A DNA stretch of 64,000 bases from Drosophila persimilis (GCF_003286085.1 NW_020825327.1:1674001-1738000), one strand, 5' to 3'; counted from the stretch's first letter, positions 21,728 to 30,671 are shown. The notes: generated by a model not told the origin, from the letters alone. Numbers and translations: made by a program.

Positions 21728-23085
21728 ATGTGTGTAGGTTCTATAGGTTGTGTTGAGGCGTGAGTTGAACTTCCTGCTGTGGTGGGACGTGTGTTTCCTA
21801 GGTTTGAATCAATGTATGCTCATCTGTGGTAGGGAGATTATTGTTAGTAACCATTCGATAAAAGAATTCGGATTTATTTATTATTGTTTTTTTTTTTGTT
21901 TTTTTTATTTTATTTGTATAATGTAAATTTTTTTTTTTTTTTATGAAGAGTATGCAAAGGTTGTGGCGGTCGTTTTCCATAAGTCGCACTGAAGTATGGA
22001 CACAACCGCGACACGATTGCCCCGAATGAGTTCGGTGGGGTGCTTTCGTTTGTTAAATCGCCCTGAGATATCAAACTGTTTGCACTCATTTGTTGTAAGA
22101 AAAATTATGTGAAGGGTATACAAAAGTTGTTCCGGCCGTTTTCCATAGGTCACACTGAAATATGGATACGACTATTACAAGCATGCCCCGTTTGGTTTCG
22201 GTATGTGCATTTTCGCTTGTATTGAATATTCACTTTTTTTATGAAGGGTATGCAGAAAGTTGTTGGAGCCGCTTTCTATAAGTCGCACTGAAATATAGAC
22301 ACAACCGCAACAGTTCTGCCCCGTTCGTTTGTTAAATGCACTTTTGTTTGTTAAATCGCCCTGAGATAACAAACGTTTTGCACTTTTGTATTGAATCTTC
22401 ACTTTTTTATAGGAAGGGTATGCACAAGTTGCTGCGGATGCCTCCATAAGTCGCACTGAAATATAGACACAACCACAACAAGTTTGCTCGGCCCGAGTTC
22501 GCTCGATCTTCAGTCGGGCCGCAACCTGCTTCGGTCGAGACATGTTGGCTTGGATTTGTTTGAATCGAACACACACGTCCGAACCGTGATTCGCGCTGAA
22601 TTTTGGATCGAACCGTGGTGTGTTCGACTCACTGTGTTGGCCGATTTGGTTTTTTGTTTTTTGTATGTTGCGTCCGCCTCGGTCTCGCACTGAATCCCGA
22701 ATCGAACCGCAACTTGGGCATGGATACACTTGTATGTGTATGCAACTACGTACATATATGTACTACGTGTTTTTGGTGTTTCTTTTTTTGTTTTATTTTC
22801 TTGATGGCACCGTATATCTATATTTCTGTTTCCGATATTGTTTATTTTGTTTTATACACGTATTGTTAACTCCACCACAGCATTCATTTGATCGACTTTT
22901 TGCATTTTATTTGTGTTATTTTTGTTATGTTTGTGTTAGGGTATTTCATTTTCTTACTTGTTAGGTTTGTACATTTTTATCTGTGTATATTTTGTATTTG
23001 GGTATTTCTTTTTCTTTTTTTTTGTCATTTTGTTTTTGTCACTTATAACTTACATTAGTAGGATTAAAATGTTCCTCATGGTTCG
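21622..23085 (-). other. Gypsy-C 5' leader
   Basis: A 1.5-kb non-coding leader lies between the 5' LTR and gag. It holds a (GT)n run at about 21695-21724 and T-rich runs, then four imperfect repeats (separate entry). Short ORFs here are shadows of repeats. Confidence 0.75.
21945..22500. repeat. Four imperfect 130-170-bp tandem repeats in the leader
   Basis: Each unit contains TATGCA-AAGTTGT, CCATAAGTCGCACTGAAATATGGACACAACC and often GCCCCG. Units begin near 21950, 22118, 22248 and 22419. Units 1 and 3 also carry TTTGTTAAATCGCCCTGAGATA. Insulator or enhancer-like repeats are known in leaders of gypsy and Idefix; a similar role here is only an inference. Confidence 0.7.
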
Positions 23086-23101
23086 TTGTTTCGACTGCGC
23101 C
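23086..23101 (-). promoter_or_regulatory. Primer-binding site of Gypsy-C (tRNA-Ser type)
   Basis: Directly after the 5' LTR the minus strand reads GGCGCAGTCGAAACA, matching the tRNA-Ser-type primer site of the 17.6/297 group. Confidence 0.8.
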
Positions 23102-23597
23102 AGTTACAGGTTCCAGAGAGGAGGTTAGGGTCCTTGCTATAGGTGCTGGAAACTGTTGAAGGGAAAAAGGGGTTCCCTTAAATGATGAATGCCAATTTGG
23201 AGGTGTTCTCTATGTGATCTAGTTATACACGTTTATTGCAGTTTTAAGATAGTCAGAGTGACAATTGTATTCCGGGTGGGATTCTAGAATTGACTGCCTG
23301 GTCAGTGGCGATCACTGACTTATGTATGCGGCTCTGCTGCTGGTTCTTCTGCGTCGCTGTCGGCGTAGCTGCAGTTGGGATTCCTAAGAAAATGCTGATG
23401 TTACATTTAAGGTCAGTTTGCTGATTCTTGGCTGGGGTCCATCCGGTTTATATTGTAGACAATGTTGGCTGTGTTGATGGTATATGCTTAGGCGGCATAA
23501 ACATCGTGCTCGTGTCACTTGAGCTGTGGATGTTTATGCTGAGTTGAGTCGTGGTGGTTTAGCGGGGGGCATCTCGAGGGGTGCCGGGACGGTAACT
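23102..23597 (-). repeat. 5' LTR of Gypsy-C (496 bp)
   Basis: It is identical to 14967-15462 by eye except at 23414. It ends with GTAACT next to the CAGG duplication at 23598-23601. Confidence 0.92.
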
Positions 23598-23601
23598 CAG
23601 G
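23598..23601. repeat. Target-site duplication CAGG, right copy
   Basis: It pairs with 14963-14966. Confidence 0.82.
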
Positions 23602-23930
23602 CACTTGAGTTTGATTTCTCGAACTCTGAAAATGCTCAAAGCTCTAGAGGATATAATATGCTATTCAGATCAAGTGGAATAAAACATTATGATCGAGGCT
23701 TACAAATTACAAAGGAAATGTTTGATAAAAATAGTTTTATATTAGCATTTGACCTAACTGCAGACCATCACAATTCAACTGTATGCTCAAATTTAATATC
23801 ACAAGGAGCCATCCGAATTGAAGGACGATTTTCGGAGCCTCTTACAGAAGCAGTTACTTGTCTGGTATACTGTGAATATGACTCAATGATTGATATTGAT
23901 AAACATAGAAATATTCGTGTTCTATTGTAA
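23602..23930 (+). pseudogene. Polinton major capsid protein, 3' part
   Basis: This continues the gene cut at 14966, beginning in the ALEFDFSNSENAQ region. It contains FILAFDLTADHHN and ends with TAA at 23928-23930, two bases before the protease ATG. The frame is intact. Confidence 0.8.
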
Positions 23931-23932
23931 AA

Positions 23933-24301
23933 ATGAATACATTGCAAATCGATAAGTTGCTTTCCAAGCATTCAAAAACAAAAACAATTTTTAAAGGAGT
24001 TTATCCTTCTGATCAGCTGCCTCAAGTAATTTCGAAATATCCTGCTTTAATAATAGCAAACACAGATTCTTCAAGCCATTCAGGAACTCATTGGGTTGCT
24101 TTTTACTTTGAAAACAAATATTCAGCAGAATTTTTTGATTCATATGGTCAATATCCCCAAAATAAAGAATTTTTAAAAGTATTAAGGAAAAATTCCACAA
24201 AGTTTACATTTAATAAACAACCACTGCAAGGTTATTTTCAAATACATGCGGTCATTACTGTATCCTATATTGAATATTTAAAAGCAGCAAAAAAACATTA
24301 A
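23933..24301 (+). pseudogene. Adenovirus-type cysteine protease of the Polinton, active Cys out of frame
   Basis: This maturation protease of the adenain (C5/Ulp1-like) class would cut capsid precursors. ATG 23933 follows the capsid stop by two bases. The His box SGTHWVAFYF and FFDSYGQYP (acidic residue) are present, as is PLQGYF leading to the Cys box. In the annotated frame the next residues do not contain Cys. The adjacent frame has the expected Cys codons at 24247-24249 and 24259-24261. A one-base loss near 24235-24240 and a one-base gain near 24262-24266 would explain this, leaving the C-terminus back in frame. The length (122 aa) is normal for the family. Confidence 0.78.
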
Positions 24302-24423
24302 ATTGTTTTTTAAAACAATTTAAGAAAAATGATTTTAACTATAATGATAAGTTAATAATACAAATGCTTAAGAAAATTCGTTTAAAATAAACTACAATAT
24401 TATTTCAGAGACATTTAAGATGT
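24302..24423. other. Intergenic AT-rich spacer between converging Polinton genes
   Basis: AT-rich, with AATAAA-like motifs for both strands. It separates the plus-strand capsid cluster from minus-strand ORFs. Confidence 0.4.
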
Positions 24424-24723
24424 TTATTGATTTTTTGAGCTGGGATACATTCTTTTATTTAAGTTATAGTACTTTAACATTAGGTCTATAGCTTCTGCTT
24501 TCTTATTTGGTAGGGTATGACACAGGCATGTGTCAGGTCCGTCCGTTGCATCGTCATCACTCCAGGGGCATAGCTTATAATGAAAACCAAACTTGGAGTA
24601 CTGAAGCTCCTTTTCCTCCAGATCCTGCAAAATGCTCATCAAATTTTTAAGAATTCGTACTTGCTCCTCGAAGATCATCTCCTCGAATTGCATTAAAAAA
24701 AGTTGTATTTGTTTGGCATGCAT
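24424..24723 (-). CDS. Polinton-associated ORF (99 aa), unknown function
   Basis: ATG 24723 opens 99 codons with a TATA/initiator promoter upstream. The N-terminal half is helical with Glu/Leu heptad-like spacing (FEEQVRILKNLMSILQDLEEK, likely coiled coil). The second half has a Cys/His cluster (HYKLCPWSDDDATDGPDTCLCH) that might bind metal. No family is recognised. It is intact. Confidence 0.5.
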   Translation of the reverse strand: MHAKQIQLFLMQFEEMIFEEQVRILKNLMSILQDLEEKELQYSKFGFHYKLCPWSDDDATDGPDTCLCHTLPNKKAEAIDLMLKYYNLNKRMYPSSKNQ

Positions 24724-24751
24724 CTTGCAGCTGACTTCTTGAATCTATTAC

Positions 24752-24783
24752 TGATAATGATTCAAAGAGCAGGACTTTTTATA
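24752..24783 (-). promoter_or_regulatory. TATA box and initiator of the 24723 ORF
   Basis: On the minus strand TATAAAAAG (24783-24775) is followed 31 bases later by TCAGT with A at 24752. The ATG lies 27 bases further on. The layout is the same as at 4575. Confidence 0.6.
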
Positions 24784-24964
24784 TCCACGTCTTTTCTCGG
24801 TTTCCCTTATATTTTTCTTTACCCATGTATTGGAAATGATAAGTACTATATCTAGCCATCTCCTTTTTACATATGTATATTCTTAACCTTTTTCTTTATT
24901 TTTGTTTTTACTTGTATAGTTTTCTCTTCTTCTCTTACATATATATATAATGGGAAATCTTTAT

Positions 24965-25349
24965 TTACTCTTTACATATAAATTGGAAATGGGCAGTGCT
25001 ATATCTATTCATCTCTTTTCCTTTATATATAAGATGTGAGATTCCATGCTCCTTCAACATCTTAAAGGGCGTTTTTGTGGAAAATTTGTTTACATAACTT
25101 TTAGGTAAAAATATCCAAAGCGGTTCGTTGTCCTTATCAGTTAAATAAAGGACTACTTTATTTCCAAATGATGTTTTTTTGATTTTACATCCATTGATCT
25201 TGTACTCAAATCCTATGCACAGGTCCTCAACCTTGGTGTATCCAACCGCCGGCTTTGTCTCGTTAAGTAATTCTAGGAAAGCCTAGGTATATATTTGATT
25301 AAGTGGTTATCATTTTCTATATAGAGATTTAAATATTCTTACATACCAT
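24965..25349 (-). CDS. Polinton-associated ORF with an intron right after ATG (106 aa)
   Basis: The long frame here lacks an ATG, but one is gained by splicing. ATG at 25347-25349 is followed at once by GTATGT (intron 25283-25346, 64 bases, ending CCTAG). Exon 2 runs from 25282 to TAA 24965-24967, 107 codons in total and exactly in frame. The product has KKTSFGNKVVLYLTDKDNEPLWIFLP, resembling small insect proteins that I remember only as uncharacterised and possibly ssDNA-binding. The short intron size fits Drosophila. A minus-strand TATAAAA lies at 25383-25389. Confidence 0.6.
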
Positions 25350-25675
25350 TATAGTAATAGAAACTATTCAAACTACTAATGATTTTATACTAAATTATTT
25401 AAAAGATTGCATGATCTTTTATACTCTCATTAATTCAATTTTGGTAGATTGGTAGTTGAGAGATAATAAGTAAATGGTTTTAAAGCTGTAATGGCCAGAT
25501 GTCTTAAGTCTGATTGGTTGTTGAGTAATAAGGTATGAATTATGGATACACTGCTGTATATTGGTTCAAATATTATATTTACATTTTCGGTCTTATATAA
25601 CCGTCAACATGAAAAAATTATATGTATAAACAGAACAAAATGCATAGAATTTTTGTTTATATGGTGATCACTTCC
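25350..25675. other. AT-rich intergenic region between divergent Polinton ORFs
   Basis: No coding sequence. It contains the TATA-like box of the 25349 gene (25383-25389) and otherwise only AT-rich sequence. Confidence 0.4.
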
Positions 25676-25716
25676 TATATAAGAACTGTAAGTTACTGAG
25701 ATAGGTTAGTTCACTT
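25676..25716 (+). promoter_or_regulatory. TATA box and possible initiator of the C2H2 ORF
   Basis: TATATAAG at 25676-25683, then TTCACTTTC near 25710-25718, 30-37 bases later, as a possible start. ATG at 25727. Confidence 0.5.
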
Positions 25717-25726
25717 TCACTTCGAA

Positions 25727-25951
25727 ATGAGGACATTTCATTGCGAGTTGTGTTATTTAAAAACATCTTTTAGTTCCCGCAATGAACTGAAAAAACACAC
25801 CTTAAAAATCCACAACTTTAGTTATTCAAAATCAAAATCATCATTTTATCGATGTTACTTATGTCCAGGAACTGAACTGTTTTGGTTGAGAATTGACTTC
25901 AATATGCATATTTTATTTAAGCATAACATGGAATTAAAGCGAAAAATATAA
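25727..25951 (+). CDS. Small two-finger C2H2 protein (74 aa)
   Basis: ATG 25727 to TAA 25949-25951. Two zinc-finger-like modules: residues 5-30 (CELC...H....H) and residues 44-69 (CYLC...H....H), each with CxxC and a HxxxxH end, and a short basic tail. A DNA- or RNA-binding role is expected from the fold. It has its own promoter and lies at the right end of the Polinton. It could be a Polinton regulator or a captured host finger. It is intact. Confidence 0.55.
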   Translation: MRTFHCELCYLKTSFSSRNELKKHTLKIHNFSYSKSKSSFYRCYLCPGTELFWLRIDFNMHILFKHNMELKRKI

Positions 25952-26314
25952 AATAAATATTCAAAAATGAAATAATCTGTGCCTTTTTAAATATAAATAC
26001 CTTTACATAAATTTACCAACTAAGTATAATATGATGTGAAAATGACTCAATAAATTCATTCAAAAGCATCAGTATTCTACCTGAAATCCACCTATTCTTT
26101 TTGTGTAATCCTCACTTGGAAGAAACCTGTTTCAAACGAATCCTATGATTCTCTTATAATAAGAGGAAGTGAAATTCAACCAATCAAAAGTAAAACAGAA
26201 AACATTTAAAATAAATAGTGGTTAAATGTGTTATATTTATTATATACATATGTATATATTATTTTTAGAAAAATACATAAAATATTCTTATTAAATAAAT
26301 ATGTATTCGTATTA
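25952..26314. other. AT-rich non-coding stretch at the right end of the Polinton
   Basis: No ORF. There is a short imperfect palindrome CTCTTATAATAAGAG near 26152-26166 and an AT-rich run with ATATACATATGTATAT near 26240-26256. No terminal inverted repeat is recognised. Confidence 0.4.
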
Positions 26315-26446
26315 TTAAAATTTCGCCCCAGCTAATTTTACCGCAGCAATTAAGTCATCATCATCTTCGTCCCGAAGCAGTTCCTGGAGTTGAGATCTTT
26401 TATCATCATCCTGATTATCTACTAAATCGAAAATGTCTGTCCCGTA
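26315..26446 (-). pseudogene. C-terminal fragment with acidic tail, possibly Polinton DNA polymerase B
   Basis: On the minus strand a frame ends with TAA at 26315-26317 after an acidic stretch (RDEDDDDLIAAVKLAGAKF). It is cut off near 26446, where stop codons begin upstream. In Polintons polymerase B usually lies at the end away from integrase, so this may be its truncated end. No polymerase motif is present to prove it. Confidence 0.3.
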
Positions 26447-26812
26447 TCCTTACTACTTGGTGGCGCCACCTATCGGTGATAATGTGAACTAATTTCGATC
26501 TCAATCCTCCTTCTCAACCATGTAAAATCCTCTCAAATCGATCCTTCGCTCATTTATATTCTCTCTCCTCCCTCTTACTGTCAATGAACCTGTTTTTACG
26601 ATTGGTCCCGTGTTGCGATTCAAACAACCCTCAAACAGGTAGGTCATCCCTTTGCAATGAATCTAATGTGATAGTTTAGAGGTATTTTTTAAGTGTTTGC
26701 TGAAAACCGGTTTCGATGCCCTTGAACTTTTCTACTTTCTCTATAATTTATATTCCTCCTTTGTGTACCTAACACTGTCCCATAGCAAAGTGCCTATATA
26801 ATAACTACTGAC
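26447..26812. other. Unassigned spacer with a GGTGGCGCCACC palindrome
   Basis: No coding sequence is seen. GGTGGCGCCACC at 26459-26470 stands out. It could be part of a primer-binding site of BEL-D (TGG... after an LTR end) or a CTCF-like AGGTGGCGC site read on the minus strand. The remainder is CT-rich without features I can name. Confidence 0.4.
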
Positions 26813-29338
26813 ATGATTCCAAATGTACAACTGGAGGATACCACGTATGAAGACTGCAGCGTGAAGACCCTGGGAATCACGTGGATGCCTAAATCCGACC
26901 ATTTCTGTGGAAAAACGGAGATTGCCACCAAGGAAACAATATCCAGAAGAGATGTCGTATCCGAAATTTTTAGGATCTTCGATCCGCTTGGATTGTTTGC
27001 ACCTGTTGTTATGAAAGCAAAAATCTTTATGCAGCATCTCACACAGGAAGGTTTTGACTACAAAGAAGCGCTTCCAGTTCATCTCCAGGAGGAATGGAAA
27101 AGGTACAGGGAGGAGTTAAAATTATTAAACTCCATACAGGTACCACGTCATATATTCCAAGGACAAATTCCGATATCATCAGAGATACATACCTTGTTGA
27201 CGCATCGGAAAAAGCATTTGGAGCTGCAGTATATATCCGAGCAATACATAAGGATAAGCGGGCAACGATCCAATTGCTATGTGCCAAATCACATTTAGCG
27301 CCCATCAATGCAATAACATTACCTCGTTTGGAACTATAAGCGGCGGTGTTAGGTGCTCAATTGACGGCAAAACTAAAGGAAGAGTTATCAATGGAAGATG
27401 CATCAACCTTCTTTTGGTCTGACTCAAGGATCGTATTGTCATGGATTAACTGCTCGTCATCCATCCGAGACAAATTCGTAGCTACAAGAATAGCTACGAT
27501 TCAAGAATTGACGATACAAAGACAGTGGAGGCATGTCTCATCCGAAAATAATGCAGCAGATGTACTCTCCAGAGGAATGACGGCGACGAAGTTCGCAAAA
27601 CATAGCATGTGGTTTTATGGACCACTATTTTTACTCGGCCCAACATCTACATGGCCACCACAATTTGTGGCTACAAAAGTGGAATTGATGAGTACAAATC
27701 CCCAAAAGATTATTCAGTCATCAATTATGACTATCACTCAGGAGGATGACTTAATCTACAAAATAAAGCACAACAACTCATGCAACAAGCTATTGAGAAT
27801 AGAAGCGTACATGAAGCGTTTTCGAGGAAGGAAAACGCACACAAGCAAGACTGTCCAATTCAATGAGTTGAAAGAAGCTCAGAAAATTGTCATACGTAAC
27901 ATAAAACGAATGACTTCAAAGAAGACATACGTCACTTAACAAAACATAAGGAAACACAAAAGGGAAGTTCAATAAACTCTCTAACACAATTCATGGATCA
28001 GGAAGGAATCTTACGAGTAGGTGGTCGACTGGAAGCGGCAAATATTTCATTTGACGCCAAACACCCAATGCTCCTGCCCTACAACGATCCAATTGTGAAG
28101 TTGATCCTTGGTAAGATACACAAGGAAAACATGCATTGCGGCCCCCAGGCATTGCTGACAGCATCACGACAACAGTACTGGATACTCAAAGGAAAAAACA
28201 TGGCCAGAAGTATTGTGCAGAACTGCGTGAAATGCACTAGAGCCAAGCCCAAACTACTAGAACAAATCATGGGAAATCTGCCACTTCTTCGAGTCACCCA
28301 AGCACGGCCATTCCTCAATTCTGGTGTTGACTACTTTGGACCATTCAAAATCCAACCTAATACAGCGTACATAGCTATATTTTGTGGTTTCGCGACTAAA
28401 GAAGTACATATAGAGCTTGTCAGTGATCTCACCACAGAAGCATTTTTAGCGGCACTTCGGCGGTTCATCTCTCGTTGAGGAAAATGACCAGTGGTCCATT
28501 GCGACAATGCTACGAATTTCGTAGGAGCCAGGAACAAACTTCAGGAGTTAGAAGAAGCCATATTCTCGGAAAAGGCAAAGGAACACATTGTACGAGAGTA
28601 CAACAACAAAAGGGTACAGTTTAAATTTATACCTCCTCGCCACCACACTTCGGCGGTTTATGGAAAGCTGCAGTAAAATCTACCAAACATCTCCTCTTAA
28701 AAAATGTGACGACGGCAAATTTAACCTATGAGGAGTTAGAAACGGTTATAGTCGAAATAGAGGCCATACTAAAATCCCGATCATTAACACCAATATCTGA
28801 CAACCCAAACAACGTAACAGCATTAACGCCAGGGCACTTCCTGATAGGAGAGCCGTTAACCGAACAAGCTGACAGTGAGCCATCCCAGCAACCAAAGACG
28901 CTAGGAAATCGATGGCAAGCAGTTTCAAAATTGAAGCACTCATTCTGGACACAATTTTCCAATGAATATCTTCAGCAGTTGCAACAGCGTCAAAAGTGGA
29001 GGAAGTCTTCGGCTAACATTAAGGAAGGAACATTAGCAATACTAAAGGAATACAATACACCAGTATTACAATGGCAACTAGAAAGAATCTTTCGATTGTT
29101 TCATGGCAAGGACAATTTTGTACGAGTGGTGGAAGTAAAAACGGCAAAGGCGATTTTCAAACGAGAGATCCAACATGTAGCTCCACTATTCAACGAAGAG
29201 GAACCCACACATAAACATCCGATAGATGATCCATCAGAAAACGAAGAATCATCCGAGGACAGACAACCGAGGAAAAGGACACAGACAAATAAATTACAAA
29301 GAGCTCTATCAAATGGAAACGAAGCTGATAGCACCTAA
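26813..29338 (+). pseudogene. BEL-D pol remnant (RNase H, integrase)
   Basis: The first frame has LGITWMPKSDHF and FDPLGLFAPV. A shift near 27090 leads to RNase H (LVDASEKAFGAAVYI), broken by TAA 27337-27339. The next block has FFWSDSRIVLSWI and NNAADVLSRG and ends at TAA 27937-27939. Integrase follows in another frame (HCGPQALL, CVKCTRAKP, GVDYFGPF). It has in-frame TGA codons at 28476-28478 and 28485-28487, then the HCDNATNF Asp, a one-base loss near 28639 in the FGG-W-x-A region, and a last frame to 29338. At least three shifts and five stops make it dead. Confidence 0.85.
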
Positions 29339-29552
29339 TAGTTTCGAATTACCACACATCCTTGAAACCATCGACCATCATCATATTTCCATGTACATTG
29401 CACTAATCTTTATCATGATCATTGCAATAATTCATCTATTAAAAGGGTGGCACAAAATCACATCCCAGCCGGGGGATACACCCAGCGCACCGGATATTGA
29501 CGACAATACTCAAAGGCGGCATCCGTTTATGATCAATATTCATGATGGTTGA
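29310..29552 (+). CDS. Small single-span membrane ORF downstream of BEL-D integrase
   Basis: The frame is open from 29226, but ATG 29310 (METKLIAPNS) gives an 80-codon protein with one clear transmembrane segment (MYIALIFIMIIAIIHLLKG) and a short polar tail ending 20 bases before the purine tract. It overlaps the end of pol in another frame. It may be the residue of an env gene, or an accessory membrane protein of this BEL family. There is no signal peptide, furin site or Cys pattern. Confidence 0.45.
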   Translation, partial: QMETKLIAPNSFELPHILETIDHHHISMYIALIFIMIIAIIHLLKGWHKITSQPGDTPSAPDIDDNTQRRHPFMINIHDG

Positions 29553-29579
29553 ACATACTATATTCAGCGGCCGGGAGAA

Positions 29580-29985
29580 TGTACGATTTTATTAAAGGAA
29601 AAAATCGTATGATTAGACCTAGACAACTGGCTAGCCATAAACGGTTAAGATTTCCCAGCTACCTAAATAGATATCTGATAATAATGACCCAAATTACCTA
29701 AATAAATATGCAATCTGCACCGTTGACCTAAATAAATATGCATCGGACAGCTGGATGCATTTGTAGATACATGGCTTGAGATATTTATGCCACTATCATT
29801 CAACCCATGCTGAGTGACCTGCACTTTTTCTAAATAAATGAGTACGAAAGAAAACTCTGACGTATTCACATCTCCGAAGCCCAATTTGTTCAAGTACCGA
29901 TTGCGGCGACCATTTGTTACTGGTACATGAACCGGTAGCATACAAATTTACATTTTCAGCATACGATTGTCATATTGACAATCAC
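29580..29985 (+). repeat. 3' LTR of BEL-D, right end uncertain
   Basis: It starts TGTACGATTTTATTAAAGG after the purine tract. It contains two copies of an ACCTAAATAAATATGCA-type segment (29695-29712, 29723-29742). There is no partner LTR to fix its end. Confidence 0.55.
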
Positions 29986-29989
29986 CACA

Positions 29990-30600
29990 GAATCAAGTGA
30001 ATCTACATCAACAGATTCATTTGATTTGTTCAGTAACTATTACAGAAGATTCATTAATAATTTCGCACAATACTCACGCAATTTGACAAGATTGTGCAAG
30101 AAAAATGTCCAATTCCAATGGACTAAATAATGTGAAGAATCATTTAATTATCTAAAGAAAGCATTAATGAAGCCAAAATTATTGCAATATCCTGATATAT
30201 TCCCAATGTCTACGAAGTCGTTAGCGATAGCGACGTAAAGAAATTTTTAAAAATAAAAATGAATAATTTCAAGTGTTTCCTCAAAAGAGAAAACCAAATC
30301 ATTTCACAAATTTCAGTTAAAGATTTATATTCAAATTAAAGTCAAATTAATGCAATCCTGTTAAAATATCACAACGATCCAATAGATGGAGGCCATATAG
30401 GGATTACGCGTACCCTATTAAAAATAAAGAAATTATACCTTTGGCCCAAAATGACATGAACTATTAAAAAATATGTAACAACGTGTTTAGACTGCCAAAG
30501 AGCTAAGACTACAACACATACAAAAGCCCCAATGATTATAACAAACACCCCAAACACAGCTTTTGACACTGTATCCAAGTATCCGAAATATGATCGGCAG
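29990..30600 (+). pseudogene. 412-like Ty3/gypsy pol scraps, internally deleted
   Basis: About 30035-30215 encodes the RT connection (NYYRRFINNFAQYSRNLTR, then QFQWT, a stop, and EESFNYLKKALM). About 30355-30594 encodes an integrase zinc-binding segment (GGHIGITRTLL, CLDCQRAKT) and NTPNTAFDTV. RNase H between them is lost. The motifs match the 412/mdg1 group. It ends where an LTR-like sequence begins near 30595, which is itself interrupted by Gypsy-E. Confidence 0.65.
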
Positions 30601-30671
30601 TAAATGACTTGAACCACAGACAAGTCGCGTCAGCATGCATGTCCCATGCAGTGACCGCTTGCATAAGATAT
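30601..30671. other. Left flank of the Gypsy-E insertion
   Basis: Unassigned sequence just left of Gypsy-E. Its continuation should be at 43050 onward. Confidence 0.4.

Larger units (their letters stand above)
14967..23597 (-). mobile_element. Gypsy-C: full-length errantivirus-type Ty3/gypsy element with env
   Basis: An 8.6-kb element is inserted in the Polinton capsid gene. It has 496-bp LTRs with AGTTAC...GTAACT ends that differ at one position I can see (15279 A versus 23414 C), a CAGG target duplication, a tRNA-Ser-like primer site, a purine tract, and gag, pol and env on the minus strand. Near-identical LTRs and an uninterrupted pol and env mean a recent insertion. It belongs to the 17.6/297/Idefix-like group by LTR ends and primer site; the exact family is not assigned. 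Confidence 0.92.
3352..26446. mobile_element. Maverick/Polinton DNA element, split by two retroelements
   Basis: A large virus-like DNA transposon is recognised by a set of genes found together only in Polintons: retroviral-type integrase, FtsK/A32-type packaging ATPase, adenovirus-type cysteine protease, double jelly-roll major capsid and penton-like minor capsid protein, with small conserved ORFs between them. BEL-B (4843-10777) and Gypsy-C (14967-23597) are inserted in it, so about 8.5 kb of Polinton sequence is present. Protein-primed DNA polymerase B is missing apart from a possible C-terminal tail at 26315-26446. No terminal inverted repeats are visible. The element is AT-rich compared with the GC-rich retroelements at the right of the window. 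Confidence 0.88.
26813..29985 (+). mobile_element. BEL/Pao retrotransposon BEL-D, 5'-truncated
   Basis: It starts in the RT/RNase H connection region and runs through RNase H, integrase, a small membrane ORF, a purine tract (GCGGCCGGGAGAA) and a 3' LTR starting TGTACGATTT at 29580. No 5' LTR, gag or RT catalytic box is present. The right edge is approximate. Confidence 0.8.

Noticed and set aside
22510..22964. Cys/Phe-rich ORFs on both strands left of the Gypsy-C 5' LTR
   Set aside because: They lie in the non-coding leader and T-rich sequence and are hydrophobic only because of base composition.
14003..23930. The two capsid parts considered as two separate genes
   Set aside because: The CAGG duplication and exact frame agreement show one gene split by Gypsy-C.
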